64,000 bases of DNA, from the NCBI RefSeq assembly GCF_016801985.1, contig NZ_JAEVLS010000002.1, positions 1 to 64,000 on the forward strand, in the 5' to 3' direction. The DNA comes from Steroidobacter gossypii (GTDB lineage: Bacteria > Pseudomonadota > Gammaproteobacteria > Steroidobacterales > Steroidobacteraceae). Under the pieces are notes generated by a model. The model was not told the origin of the DNA and ran no database searches. It saw only the letters and a program-made list of their open reading frames with translations. Shown piece after piece: positions 1 through 10,100 of this stretch. Made by a program: the position numbers and the translations under genes. Each line of letters opens with the position of its first letter. Within the stretch, counting starts at the first letter, position 1.

Positions 1-722
1 CAGGACCTGCGCACCGGCGGCACGGATCTGGCCATTGCCGGCGGCGTGAACCTGAGCATCCATCCGGGCAAGTACAGCATGCTGAGCGCCGGGCAGTTCA
101 TCTCGAGTGCGGGGCACTGCCAGAGCTTCGGTGAAGGCGGGGATGGCTATATTCCCGGCGAAGGCGTGGGCGCGGTGATTTTGAAACGACTGTCGGATGC
201 CGAGCGCGATGGCGATGCGATCTACGCCATCATCCGCGGCAGCGCGCTGAATCACGGCGGAAAGACGAACGGCTACACGGTGCCGAATCCGCAAGCACAA
301 GCGGCGGTGATCGGGCAGGCGTTGCGGGATGCGGGCATCAGTGCGCGCCAGGTGAGTTACATCGAAGCGCATGGCACCGGGACCAAGCTCGGCGATCCGA
401 TCGAGATCGCGGCGTTGAGCAAGGCGTTTCAGCAGTACACGGGCGACACGCAGTTCTGTTTGCTCGGCTCGGCGAAGTCGAACATCGGGCACTGCGAGTC
501 GGCGGCGGGCATCGCGGGGCTGACGAAAGTGGTTCTGCAGCTGCGCCACCGGCAGATCGTGCCGTCGCTGCATTCGCAACGTTTGAATCCGAACATCGAC
601 TTCGAGCGCAGCCCGTTCATCGTGAACCAGCAGCTGCGCGACTGGGAGGCTCCTGTCGTCGATGGCAAGCCGGTCGCGCGCATCGCTGGTTTGTCTTCAT
701 TCGGCGCGGGCGGTGCGAACGC
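1..722 (+). repeat. KS repeat copy 1 (PKS-A), 99% identical to 10396-11117
   Basis: By direct comparison, this stretch matches 10396-11117 with five single-base differences (at 512, 600, 607, 643 and 691). The match stops sharply at 722/11117, at the end of the KS core. The left end is cut by the window edge, so the repeat may be longer. One difference changes Arg to Cys (DFERSPF versus DFECSPF). Flanking linker and DH0 regions are clearly diverged, which points to recent gene conversion or recombination limited to the KS. Confidence 0.95.
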
Positions 723-3700
723 GCATCTTTTGGTCGAGGAATACACCGCGCCATTGAAGCATGAGTCGGTGCAGGAAAGCGCGCCTTGTGTCGTCCTGCT
801 GTCGGCGCGAACGCTCACTCAGTTACAGCAGAAGTCGCGCGATCTCAAAGCGTTCATCGACAACGATCCCAACATCGATCTGTTATCGCTCGCTTACACC
901 ACACAGATCGGCCGCGAAGCGATGGATGAGCGCGTGGGCATCCTGGTGTCTTCACGAGAGCAATTGCTCGAACGGCTGGCGCTGTTCGCTGCCAGCGCGA
1001 GCGAAGATGACGGTGCGCTCGCCGATGACATGTTCTACGCCCAGATCAAGCGCCATCGCGACGCCATGGCGCTGTTCAGCGCCGATGAGGATTTGCAGGC
1101 CAGTGTCGATGGCTGGTTCCGCGCCGGCAAGTGGTCGCGCCTGGTGGATGTCTGGACCAAAGGGCTCGAAATCGACTGGCGACGATTGTATGCGTCGTCT
1201 GTGCCCAGGCGCCTGCACTTGCCTACTTATCCGTTTGCGCGGGAAAGATACTGGCGTGAAGATGCCGATGAACGCACCGACGCCATCGTGGTGCCTCTCT
1301 CCGGTCATTCGCTGCTACAGCAAAACATCTCGAAGCCGGGTCAACAACGTTATCGAAGCTTGCTCGGCGTGGACGGCCAGCGCTACAGAGGCATCGAGCT
1401 TTTCGGCAATCCCATCTTGTCGCGCGGTGTTCTGATCGAAGCGGCGCGTGCGGCGCTCGAGGACGCGTTGCCGTCATTCGAGCGCAGCTCGGCTTTGGAA
1501 CTGCACGACGTAAGGCTCGCTTCACCCGTTGAAACGCTGGAGCACGTTCCCGTTGAGATCTCGGTGCTGCTGCCGGGCCAGGGTCGACGGCCAGCGCCCG
1601 AAGATGTCGCGTTCGAGATCACCAGTCAGAGCGCCGAACCGGTGGTGCTGTGTCAGGGGCTGGCGAGAGAGTGCGCGGACGAACCGGCTCACGTGCTCGA
1701 CGTTGCGAGTTTGCTAAGACGCGCTTCACCGATGCTTGGTGACAAGAACGCGGTCGCGAGCGCGTGTCAGTCGCTCGGGCTCGAGATCGCGCCGTTGTAT
1801 CAAGCTGTCACGTCAGTGCATCAGGCGACGGATGGATTGTTGTTGACGTTCGAGTCGTCGGACGCTTCCCGAGCAGCATTCGCTGACTTCGTGGTACAGC
1901 CGGCGGTGCTTGACGGCGCATTGATTGCTGCGCAATGGCTCCGCCGTCCTGTGGGCGATGGCCTGTATCTTCCGGCGAGCATCGCGACCCTGCGATGCAA
2001 TGTTGCGAGTCAGCAGCCGCAGTATGCGTGGATTCAGCTCTCGAATGCGCAGCCAAGGAATGATGCGTTCAGCGTCGATGTGACGATTTGCGATGCCGAT
2101 GGCAACGTCTGCGCTTCTTTCGGTCAGCTGACGTTAGTCGCAGCGAAGCTTCAGCCCGCGGCCGAGATCGATGCGCCGATCGCCGAACCGTCCGAACCCA
2201 CCATACACACCCCGGATCGCGCGTTCGCTGCGCTCGACAAACCCACCGCGATCGATCTGACGACACCGGAAGAAATCGATGCGCTGGCTGTCTCATCGAC
2301 GTTGCACAAGCCCGCGCTGGCTCTGGCGGCACGGGCCGACGCGCGAGACCTGGATGAGGGTGTGTCCATCGTCCTCGATGAACGAGGCGCGGGCATTTTC
2401 ACTCTGCGCTTGCAACGCAATGAAGGCAGATTCGATGAGCGATTGATCGGCGAGCTCGAACAGGCCCTGAAACGCGCGCGTGACCTGCCAACGATCAAAG
2501 CCTTGGTGATCGAGAGCGACGATCAGCGTTTGCCGAGCGCCGACCAAGACGTACTCGCCAGCGAAGCGGCGCGCGCGCTCTGGCACACCTTGGCTTCGTT
2601 TCCATATCCAACTGTGGCCGTACTGTCCAAGGCGGCATCGGGCGCGGGATTCTGGATCGCGTGTGTGTGCGATTTTGTTGTCGCCGTTGACGATCAGTCC
2701 TACGGTCTCGAGACGGCAGATGGATGGTCGTTGACGCAGGCGTGGCAAAGAGACTGGCTCGACGCGCGCTTTGGCGAGCCGTTCGCGGCCTTGCTGGCAA
2801 TGAACACCAGCAATCTCCTCGGCCGGGAGTTGCGGGACGCGGGCTGGGGTGCACGCGTGGTTGCGCAAGCTCAGGTCGATGGTGTCGTACAGGAGTTGTG
2901 CCAGGGCCTCGGCGAGAAAACGCAAAGCGCGCTGCGTCTACTCAAGCAACACATGGCGATGGAGTTCGAAGCGCGGGTTGCCGAACTCAGCTCAGCCGAA
3001 AGCTCACGGGCGATCAGTGCGCCCCGGGAATCTGTGTTGCAGGCGACGTCGGCTCCGAGCTGTGTCGAATCTGTTCGCAGCGACAACAACCAGGTCCATC
3101 TGCGACTGAGATCGCGAAATGGAACGGGTACTGCCGCTGCGCTGCTCGAACTGCGCGTCGCGCTTGAAGCTTGTAGCGGGGCCAGCGCGGTCCTCCTGAG
3201 CAGCGAGCTCAACGAGTTCTTGCCGGAGGACGCGGCTCGGCACAGCCAAACACTGCAGCAGTTGGTGTTTGCAGTGCTGCAACTCAACGCACCCATCATC
3301 GCGGTGCTGGATCGGAATGCGACCAATGCCGGGTTCCTGCTGGCACTGGCATGTGATGCCGCCGTTTACAGCGAGGGCGGCCGCTACGGTGGACTCGCGT
3401 TGCGAGATCATCGGGATCATCTGGCGCTGCTCGACGAAGTCACGCGGCAACGCTTAGGAGTCTGGGCGAGCGTCTGGACATTGACTGGCATGATGAGTGG
3501 CGCATGCGAGCTGCGGCAGCGTTTGCCGATGCTGGAGGTTTGTTCCGCCGACGCGGTGATGGACAAAGCGCAGCAGCTGGCCGACACGTTATCAGCTGTG
3601 TCACGAGATCTTTTCCGGCGTAAGACTGCGCTCGTTGCCCGCATCAGGCAGCGCGAACAGCCGTATGTCGAGCAGGCGACCGCTGACGCGCTGCCGACTC

Positions 3701-6700
3701 AGGAAATGCGATTAGCGCTGACGTCGAGTGTGGTTCGCGCGAGCGTCGATGCGGACGGTGTCGTGCTGGTGCATCTGGAAGACCGCGACGCGAAGAACAT
3801 GTTCTCCGACGCGCTGATCGCAGGCCTGCAGGAAGTGTTCGAACATGTACGCCAGTCGCTTTCATACAAAGCTGTCGTGCTCGTTGGCTATGACACTTAC
3901 TTTGCGTCCGGCGGCACGCGCGACGGATTGAAAGCGATTCACGCAGGTAAGGTGCGCTTCACCGACCTGGACGTCTTTCAGCTGGCGATGCGATGTCCGC
4001 TGCCGGTGGTGGCGGCAATGCAGGGCCACGGCATCGGGGCAGGCTGGACGCTCGGACTGTTTGCGGATTGCATGGTGTTCAGTGAAGAGAGCCGATACGT
4101 CAGCCCCTATATGAACTTCGGGTTCACGCCTGGCGCGGGCGCAACCGGCGTGCTGCCGCTGAAGCTTGGCCTCGATCTGGCGCGAGACAGCCTGTTCACC
4201 GGTCGCGAAATGTTGGGTAGCGAGATCCAGCAGCGCAATCCACTCTTGACAGTCGTGCCGCGCGCTCAGGTGCTGTCGGACGCAATGGCGATCGCTCGCT
4301 CGCTGAGCCGGCACGACCGCAACGATCTGCTTGCCTGGAAAGCCGCAAGCACTGCGCATCGGCTGGCTGCCTGGGAAGCTTTGTTTGCTCGCGAAGTCGC
4401 GATGCACGAGGCTACGTTGGTCGGTCAGACCGACACGCTGGCGCGCATCGAGCAGCGTTTTTCGCCGAGCGCATCTGCGCCGGCGAAGGCAGAGGTAAGC
4501 CTCTCGTCCGCATCTTCGCAGCGCGTTGATGTATTGCCGACCATCCGCCGTTTGCTCGCCGAGGAGTTGCGCCTCGGCGAAAGCGACATCGAGGCACGTA
4601 CGCCGTTCGTGGATTTGGGGTTGGACTCGATTTCGGGGGTGACCTGGATCCGCAAGATCAACGCCGAGTTCGGGCTCGCGATCGAGGCGACCAAGATCTA
4701 CAGCCACCCCAATTTGCAGCAGCTCAGTCGATACATCGGTGAGCTCTCGCAGGCGCATGCAAACATACCGGGCCCTTCGCACATCGAGCCCAAGGCAGAG
4801 GTTGCGGTGGAGCGGGTGCCGACGCCCGTTGCAATCAAGAAGGCCGGCGCGACGTTCGTCGGTTGGGAAAAGCTTGCCTCGTGGCGAGATGACAGCAGCG
4901 TCGCTGCGAGCACCTCGCACTCAACGCCGGCGCAGGCGCCAGCCATTGCCGTGATCGGCATGGCGGGGCGTTTCCCCATGGCGAAGGACCTGGAGCGATT
5001 CTGGGACAACATCGCCAACGGAAAAAACTGCATCAGCGAAGTGCCGCCGTCGCGCTGGAACATGGACGCGCTGTTCGTGGACGGCAGAGCGGTGCTCGGT
5101 CAAAGCAGCTCCAAGTGGATGGGCGTGCTCGAAGGCCACGACCAGTTCGATCCGCTGTTCTTTGGGTTATCGCCGATCGAGGCCGAGGCCATGGACCCGC
5201 AGCAGCGCCTGTTCCTGCAATGTTGCTGGCACGGCATGGAAAACGCGGGTTACACCGCCGAGCGACTGTCCGGAAGCAAATGCGGTGTGTTCGTAGGCTG
5301 TGCGCACGGCGACTACAACTTGTTGTCACGCGAACAGCAAATCAGTGCATTGGGTTTCACCGGCGGCGCGCCATCCATTCTGGCCGCGCGTGTCGCATAT
5401 TTCCTCAACCTGCAAGGACCTTGCATTTCGATCGATACGGCGTGTTCGTCTTCGCTGGTCGCCATCGCGACCGCCTGCGACAGCTTGATCACCGGCGCTT
5501 CCGATGTCGCGTTCGCCGGCGGCGTCTATGTCATGGCGAACGCCGACATGTTCTTGAAGACCAGTCATGCCGGCATGCTGTCGCCGGACGGACGCTGTTA
5601 TACATTCGATCAGCGCGCCAATGGCTTCGTCCCGGGCGAGGGCGTGGGTATCGTGCTCTTGAAGCGCCTGGCGGATGCCGAGCGCGATGGCGATCGGATC
5701 CTCGCGGTGGTGCGGGGATGGGGTGTCAACCAGGACGGCAAGACGAACGGCATCACCGCACCGAATGCCGATTCGCAGCAGCGCCTGATCAAGGATGTTT
5801 ATTCCAGGTTCTCGATCGATCCGCGGCAGATTCAGTTGATCGAGGCGCACGGCACCGGCACCAAGCTCGGCGATCCGATCGAGATCGAAGCGCTGAAGTC
5901 GGCGTTCTCGGCAGCGACGCAAGACAGGAATTACTGCGCCGTCGGTTCCGTGAAGACCAACATCGGACACTGTTTGACGGCGGCCGGCATCTCCGGCTTC
6001 ATCAAGCTGCTGCTGGCGATACGTCATCGACAGCTGCCGCCCAGCATCAATTTCGAAACGCCGAACGAACATCTCGGCCTCGACAACAGTCCGTTCTATG
6101 TAAACACCGCGTTGCGCGAGTGGGAAACGCCGGTCGAGGTGCCGCGTCAGGCGGCGATCAGCTCGTTCGGCTTCAGTGGTACGAATGCCCATATAGTGCT
6201 CACGGAGTACACGCCGCCCGTGTCGCAAGCCGCCACATCAGTCGTGGCACCACACGCTGGTTTCGTCATTCCGATCTCGGCGCGCACGCCCGAACAGCTG
6301 CTGCAGAAGGCAAGGGATTTGCGCGACTTCATGCAAGCACAACGCGGCTTGTCACTGGCTGAGTTGAGCAGCAGCTTGCAGCTGAACCGCGATCCCATGG
6401 AGGAGCGTCTTTGTTTCGTCGCCCATGATGTTCCCCAGGCGATCGATGACCTGAGTATCTATATCGATGCCGCCGCTGCGGGAAAACCACTGCCCGTGCA
6501 GCTGTTCGCGGCGAACATCAAGCAGGGCCGCGAGAGCATTCGACTGTTCAGCGAGGACGACGATGTGCGGACGCTCGTCATCGATAAGTGCATCGCCGAG
6601 GGCGGCATGAGCAGGCTCTGCGAGCTATGGGTCAAAGGCCTCGTGCTCGATTGGCGCAAACTGTACGGCTCGCACAGACCCAGCTCGATCAGTTTGCCGC

Positions 6701-7116
6701 TGTACCCGTTCGCCGCGGAATCGTACTGGGTTACGCCGACCGTTCCATCGATCGATGCGGTCTCGGTCCGAGGCAGCGAACTGCCGCGGAAGTTTCATCC
6801 ATTGCTGCACGAAAAGGTCGCCGACATCGCGGACCAGGGGTACCGCCAGGATGCGAGTGCCGACGACAGTCTCATGGATGGTGACAAGAAGATTCGCCTG
6901 ATGCATTTGCCGACCTATGCGTTCGCGCGCATGCGCTGCTGGTTTTCGAGCAAAGAAAGCCTGCGATCGAGCGACAGTGCACGAGTGGTTCCGCTGCCGA
7001 CACCCCACCGGCGGCTCGGCAAGGGCCTGGATTCCATTGCCGAGCTGTTCACCGAGCTCGAGCAGGGGAAGGTGACCACCGGCGAGGTGGTCAAGCGCGT
7101 GAAATCGCTGGCGTAG
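1..7116 (+). CDS. trans-AT polyketide synthase A (5' partial): KS-DH0-ECH-ECH-ECH-ACP(beta)-KS
   Basis: The frame is open from base 1, so the N-terminus lies outside the window. Domains by nucleotide position: C-terminal half of a KS (1-730; EAHGTGTKLGDP and NIGHCESAAG histidines); post-KS linker ending YPFARERYW near 1250; a DH-like fold (about 1300-2140) with no HxxxGxxxxP motif, so inactive; three consecutive crotonase folds (about 2353-2985, 3080-3670, 3738-4460); an ACP with Ser at 4627-4629 in DSISGVTW; and a complete KS (about 4940-6210, Cys at 5443-5445 in DTACSSSL). Only the third crotonase keeps an ECH2-like core (FASGGTRD, MQGHGIGAGW); the first two look degenerate. The Trp six residues after the ACP serine is the known beta-branching flag. 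There is no AT domain, so acyl units must come from a discrete AT. The C-terminus ends in a short helical tail (ELEQGKVTTGEVVKRVKSL), probably a docking element for PKS-B, which starts 30 bases later. Confidence 0.95.
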   Translation, partial: QDLRTGGTDLAIAGGVNLSIHPGKYSMLSAGQFISSAGHCQSFGEGGDGYIPGEGVGAVILKRLSDAERDGDAIYAIIRGSALNHGGKTNGYTVPNPQAQAAVIGQALRDAGISARQVSYIEAHGTGTKLGDPIEIAALSKAFQQYTGDTQFCLLGSAKSNIGHCESAAGIAGLTKVVLQLRHRQIVPSLHSQRLNPNIDFERSPFIVNQQLRDWEAPVVDGKPVARIAGLSSFGAGGANAHLLVEEYTAPLKHESVQESAPCVVLLSARTLTQLQQKSRDLKAFIDNDPNIDLLSLAYTTQIGREAMDERVGILVSSREQLLERLALFAASASEDDGALADDMFYAQIKRHRDAMALFSADEDLQASVDGWFRAGKWSRLVDVWTKGLEIDWRRLYASSVPRRLHLPTYPFARERYWREDADERTDAIVVPLSGHSLLQQNISKPGQQRYRSLLGVDGQRYRGIELFGNPILSRGVLIEAARAALEDALPSFERSSALELHDVRLASPVETLEHVPVEISVLLPGQGRRPAPEDVAFEITSQSAEPVVLCQGLARECADEPAHVLDVASLLRRASPMLGDKNAVASACQSLGLEIAPLYQAVTSVHQATDGLLLTFESSDASRAAFADFVVQPAVLDGALIAAQWLRRPVGDGLYLPASIATLRCNVASQQPQYAWIQLSNAQPRNDAFSVDVTICDADGNVCASFGQLTLVAAKLQPAAEIDAPIAEPSEPTIHTPDRAFAALDKPTAIDLTTPEEIDALAVSSTLHKPALALAARADARDLDEGVSIVLDERGAGIFTLRLQRNEGRFDERLIGELEQALKRARDLPTIKALVIESDDQRLPSADQDVLASEAARALWHTLASFPYPTVAVLSKAASGAGFWIACVCDFVVAVDDQSYGLETADGWSLTQAWQRDWLDARFGEPFAALLAMNTSNLLGRELRDAGWGARVVAQAQVDGVVQELCQGLGEKTQSALRLLKQHMAMEFEARVAELSSAESSRAISAPRESVLQATSAPSCVESVRSDNNQVHLRLRSRNGTGTAAALLELRVALEACSGASAVLLSSELNEFLPEDAARHSQTLQQLVFAVLQLNAPIIAVLDRNATNAGFLLALACDAAVYSEGGRYGGLALRDHRDHLALLDEVTRQRLGVWASVWTLTGMMSGACELRQRLPMLEVCSADAVMDKAQQLADTLSAVSRDLFRRKTALVARIRQREQPYVEQATADALPTQEMRLALTSSVVRASVDADGVVLVHLEDRDAKNMFSDALIAGLQEVFEHVRQSLSYKAVVLVGYDTYFASGGTRDGLKAIHAGKVRFTDLDVFQLAMRCPLPVVAAMQGHGIGAGWTLGLFADCMVFSEESRYVSPYMNFGFTPGAGATGVLPLKLGLDLARDSLFTGREMLGSEIQQRNPLLTVVPRAQVLSDAMAIARSLSRHDRNDLLAWKAASTAHRLAAWEALFAREVAMHEATLVGQTDTLARIEQRFSPSASAPAKAEVSLSSASSQRVDVLPTIRRLLAEELRLGESDIEARTPFVDLGLDSISGVTWIRKINAEFGLAIEATKIYSHPNLQQLSRYIGELSQAHANIPGPSHIEPKAEVAVERVPTPVAIKKAGATFVGWEKLASWRDDSSVAASTSHSTPAQAPAIAVIGMAGRFPMAKDLERFWDNIANGKNCISEVPPSRWNMDALFVDGRAVLGQSSSKWMGVLEGHDQFDPLFFGLSPIEAEAMDPQQRLFLQCCWHGMENAGYTAERLSGSKCGVFVGCAHGDYNLLSREQQISALGFTGGAPSILAARVAYFLNLQGPCISIDTACSSSLVAIATACDSLITGASDVAFAGGVYVMANADMFLKTSHAGMLSPDGRCYTFDQRANGFVPGEGVGIVLLKRLADAERDGDRILAVVRGWGVNQDGKTNGITAPNADSQQRLIKDVYSRFSIDPRQIQLIEAHGTGTKLGDPIEIEALKSAFSAATQDRNYCAVGSVKTNIGHCLTAAGISGFIKLLLAIRHRQLPPSINFETPNEHLGLDNSPFYVNTALREWETPVEVPRQAAISSFGFSGTNAHIVLTEYTPPVSQAATSVVAPHAGFVIPISARTPEQLLQKARDLRDFMQAQRGLSLAELSSSLQLNRDPMEERLCFVAHDVPQAIDDLSIYIDAAAAGKPLPVQLFAANIKQGRESIRLFSEDDDVRTLVIDKCIAEGGMSRLCELWVKGLVLDWRKLYGSHRPSSISLPLYPFAAESYWVTPTVPSIDAVSVRGSELPRKFHPLLHEKVADIADQGYRQDASADDSLMDGDKKIRLMHLPTYAFARMRCWFSSKESLRSSDSARVVPLPTPHRRLGKGLDSIAELFTELEQGKVTTGEVVKRVKSLA

Positions 7117-7146
7117 CCAGTGCCAAGCAACGCAAGAGATGGTGCC

Positions 7147-10100
7147 ATGGTCGATTTCGTCGAGTATGTGATTTCCGAGTTGCAGAGCAAGCGCCTGGCG
7201 AAAGTCGAGGCGCTGGATCTCATCGGTCAGTTCTTCGCGCGTCCGACCGACAACCCGCGTCTGCATCCGCTCGTGGAGCGCAATGTTTCCACATTGACTC
7301 GTCAGCGCTATCGCACGCGCCTGACGGGAGAAGAGTTCTTTCTGCGCGATCATCAGATCCGGATGCCGGGCGGCAACGTGGCGCGAGTTCTGCCGGGCGT
7401 CGCTTATTTGGAGATGGCGAGAGCGGCGGTCGCGGACGCCGTGCCCAATCTGGTCGAAGCCTCGCTGGTTGCGTTCGAAGATGTGCTGTGGTTGTCGCCC
7501 TTGGTCGTCGACAGCGAGCGCGACGTTTATATCGACATCGACGCCGGCGAGGATTTCCTGGAGTTTCGGATCTTCAGCCAGGACGCTGGCAATGAGGATA
7601 CCGATCATGCCTCGGGGCGTGTGCGCTTGTACGATACCGTCGAGGCTGCGCCGCTGAACATCGCGAGCATTCGTGAGCAGATGGCACGCGAGCACTGGGA
7701 CTGCGCATCGGTCTATCAACAGTATTCGCGTGTGGGCATCGAATACGGCCCGGCGCATCGAGGCATCGTGCAGTTGCATAGCGGCCAGGAACAGGTGCTG
7801 GCCGAGCTCGCATTACCCCAGGCGCTCGCCGGCGAAGACAACAGCGCCTACCTGCTGCATCCGGCGTTGCTCGACAGCGCGTTGCAGGCGGCAATCGGGT
7901 TGGGTAGACGCGACGTCGTCCCTTCGGAATCTCTGCTGCCGTTTGCGTTGGATTCGCTGTGCATTCTCGGCCCGTGCGGGGACGCACTTTATGCCTTTGT
8001 CCGACGAATTCAGCCGGCGGTCGAGGGCGGCAGCCCGCTGGTGCTGGATCTCGATCTGTGTGATCGAGACGGCAATATCTGCGTGCAAATGCGGGGCTTC
8101 CGTGCACGCCGTCTGGATGCAGCAGCAGTGGAGATATTGGTTGCGGTCCCGGAGTGGGGCGCGTATCGACGTGTCGAAAATTCCGGGCCGGCCGCGCTGG
8201 ATTTCGCTCATCGGCGAGCATTGCTATGTGATTTCCCAGCGATCGACATCAGTGCGCCGACGCGAACGCTCGGCGAGGTTGCGACGATCTTGTGCGCCGG
8301 CCAGGAACACCCAGCCGCAAGTTACGAGTCCGCAGCCCTGCAGGTTTTCGCGCACCTGCAGGCGGTGTTGAAGCAGCACGCGGGCTCGAAGGCGCTGGTC
8401 CAGTGCGTGATTCCGGATACCGCGGAGGGATTGTTGCTCGCTGGACTCAGCTCGATGCTGAAGACCGCGACCCTGGAGAATCCAGCGCTGACGACGCAGA
8501 TGATCATTACGAACGCGCAGGCCTCATGGGAGCAAGTTCAAGGATACTTGTCGCATGCGAGCACGCAGGCCGGGATCACGTCCATTCAATACAGCGCGGA
8601 CCAATGGCGCTCTCTCGATTGGAAGGTTCAGTCGCCACCGGTCGTAGAACCTGCGGATCCTCTGTACAAGGAAGAGGGCGTCTATGTCATTACCGGCGGA
8701 CTCGGTGGCTTGGGTCGGCTGCTTGCACGGGAGATCTTGCGGCAAACGCAGCGATCGCAGGTTGTGCTCACCGGGCGCGCACCGCTCGACGCCAAGATCC
8801 AGCAGCAGATGATGGCGGTCGGTTTCGAAACGCGGGTGCACTACCGCCGGCTCGATTTGAACGATCTTGCCCACTGCACGGCGACGATCGAAGACGTGCT
8901 GAGAAACGTCGGCCGCATTCAGGGAGTCTTCCACTGCGCCGGAGCGCGCAGTGACAATGTAATTATCAAGAAGACCGCTGAAGAAGTGGCGCAGGTGCTC
9001 CAGCCGAAGGTGCGCGGCACGTGGCACCTCGATGCAGCGACTCAACACCTGGATCTCGATTTCTTCGCGTTGTTTTCGTCCGGCGTGTCAGTGTTCGGCA
9101 ATGTTGGCCAAGCCGATTATGCGGCTGCCAACGGTTTCATGGACGCGTTCGCGCGTCGACGCGAACAATTGCGAGCGCAGCAGCTGCGTCGGGGCAGGAC
9201 GGTCGCGATCAATTGGCCGCTGTGGCAAGAAGGCGGCATGCGTCCCGCCGAGGACAGCGTGCAATGGTTGCAGGCGCAGACCGGCATGGCGCCGATGCAA
9301 ACTGCTTCGGCAATGGCAGTCCTGCATCGAGCGCTGGCCGGTGAAGACGCGCAGATCGTGGCACTGGAAGGCGATGGTGCAAAGTTGCGCCGACTGTTCG
9401 ATGCGCCTGCCGCATCCAGAACGGTGGAGCACACCCCACCCGCATTGCCAAATCCCGAGCGGCTGGAAACTTCTGCAGATTTGCTCGCCAGGACGCAAGC
9501 GTTCCTGCGCAAGGAGTTTGCGCCGATTCTCAAGATCGCGGCCGCACAGATCGATGTGCACGAGCCGCTGGAGAATTACGGCATCAATTCGATTCTGGCG
9601 ATGAACCTGACGCGCCAGCTGGAGCAACAGCTCGGGCCGCTGCAGAAAACGCTGTTCTTCGAATATCAGACGTTGGCCGAGCTCAGCGCGCATCTGGCCC
9701 ATGCGCACGAACCCGCGTTGCAGAGGCTGTTGGCCCCGGCCAAGATTGCAACGACGGAGCCGGTGCGAGCGGTGGAGAAACAAACACCGCGTGCGACGCA
9801 AAAGCTCGCAATGCGAGGGAAGGCGGCATCGCTACCTGCGATCACGAGGGCTCAGCCAAGCAGGCTCACAGCGTCGGAGCCGATCGCCGTCATCGGCCTG
9901 AGCGGCCGTTATCCAGAAGCAGAAACCGTACAGGATTATTGGCGCAATCTGCTAGACGGCAAGGATTGCGTCATTGAGATACCGCGCGAGCGATGGCGAT
10001 GGGAGGACTTCTACACCAGCGATCGAGATCAGCGCGGCCATTACAGCAAATGGGGCGGCTTCATCAGCGGCGCGGATGAATTCGATCCGCAGTTCTTCAA

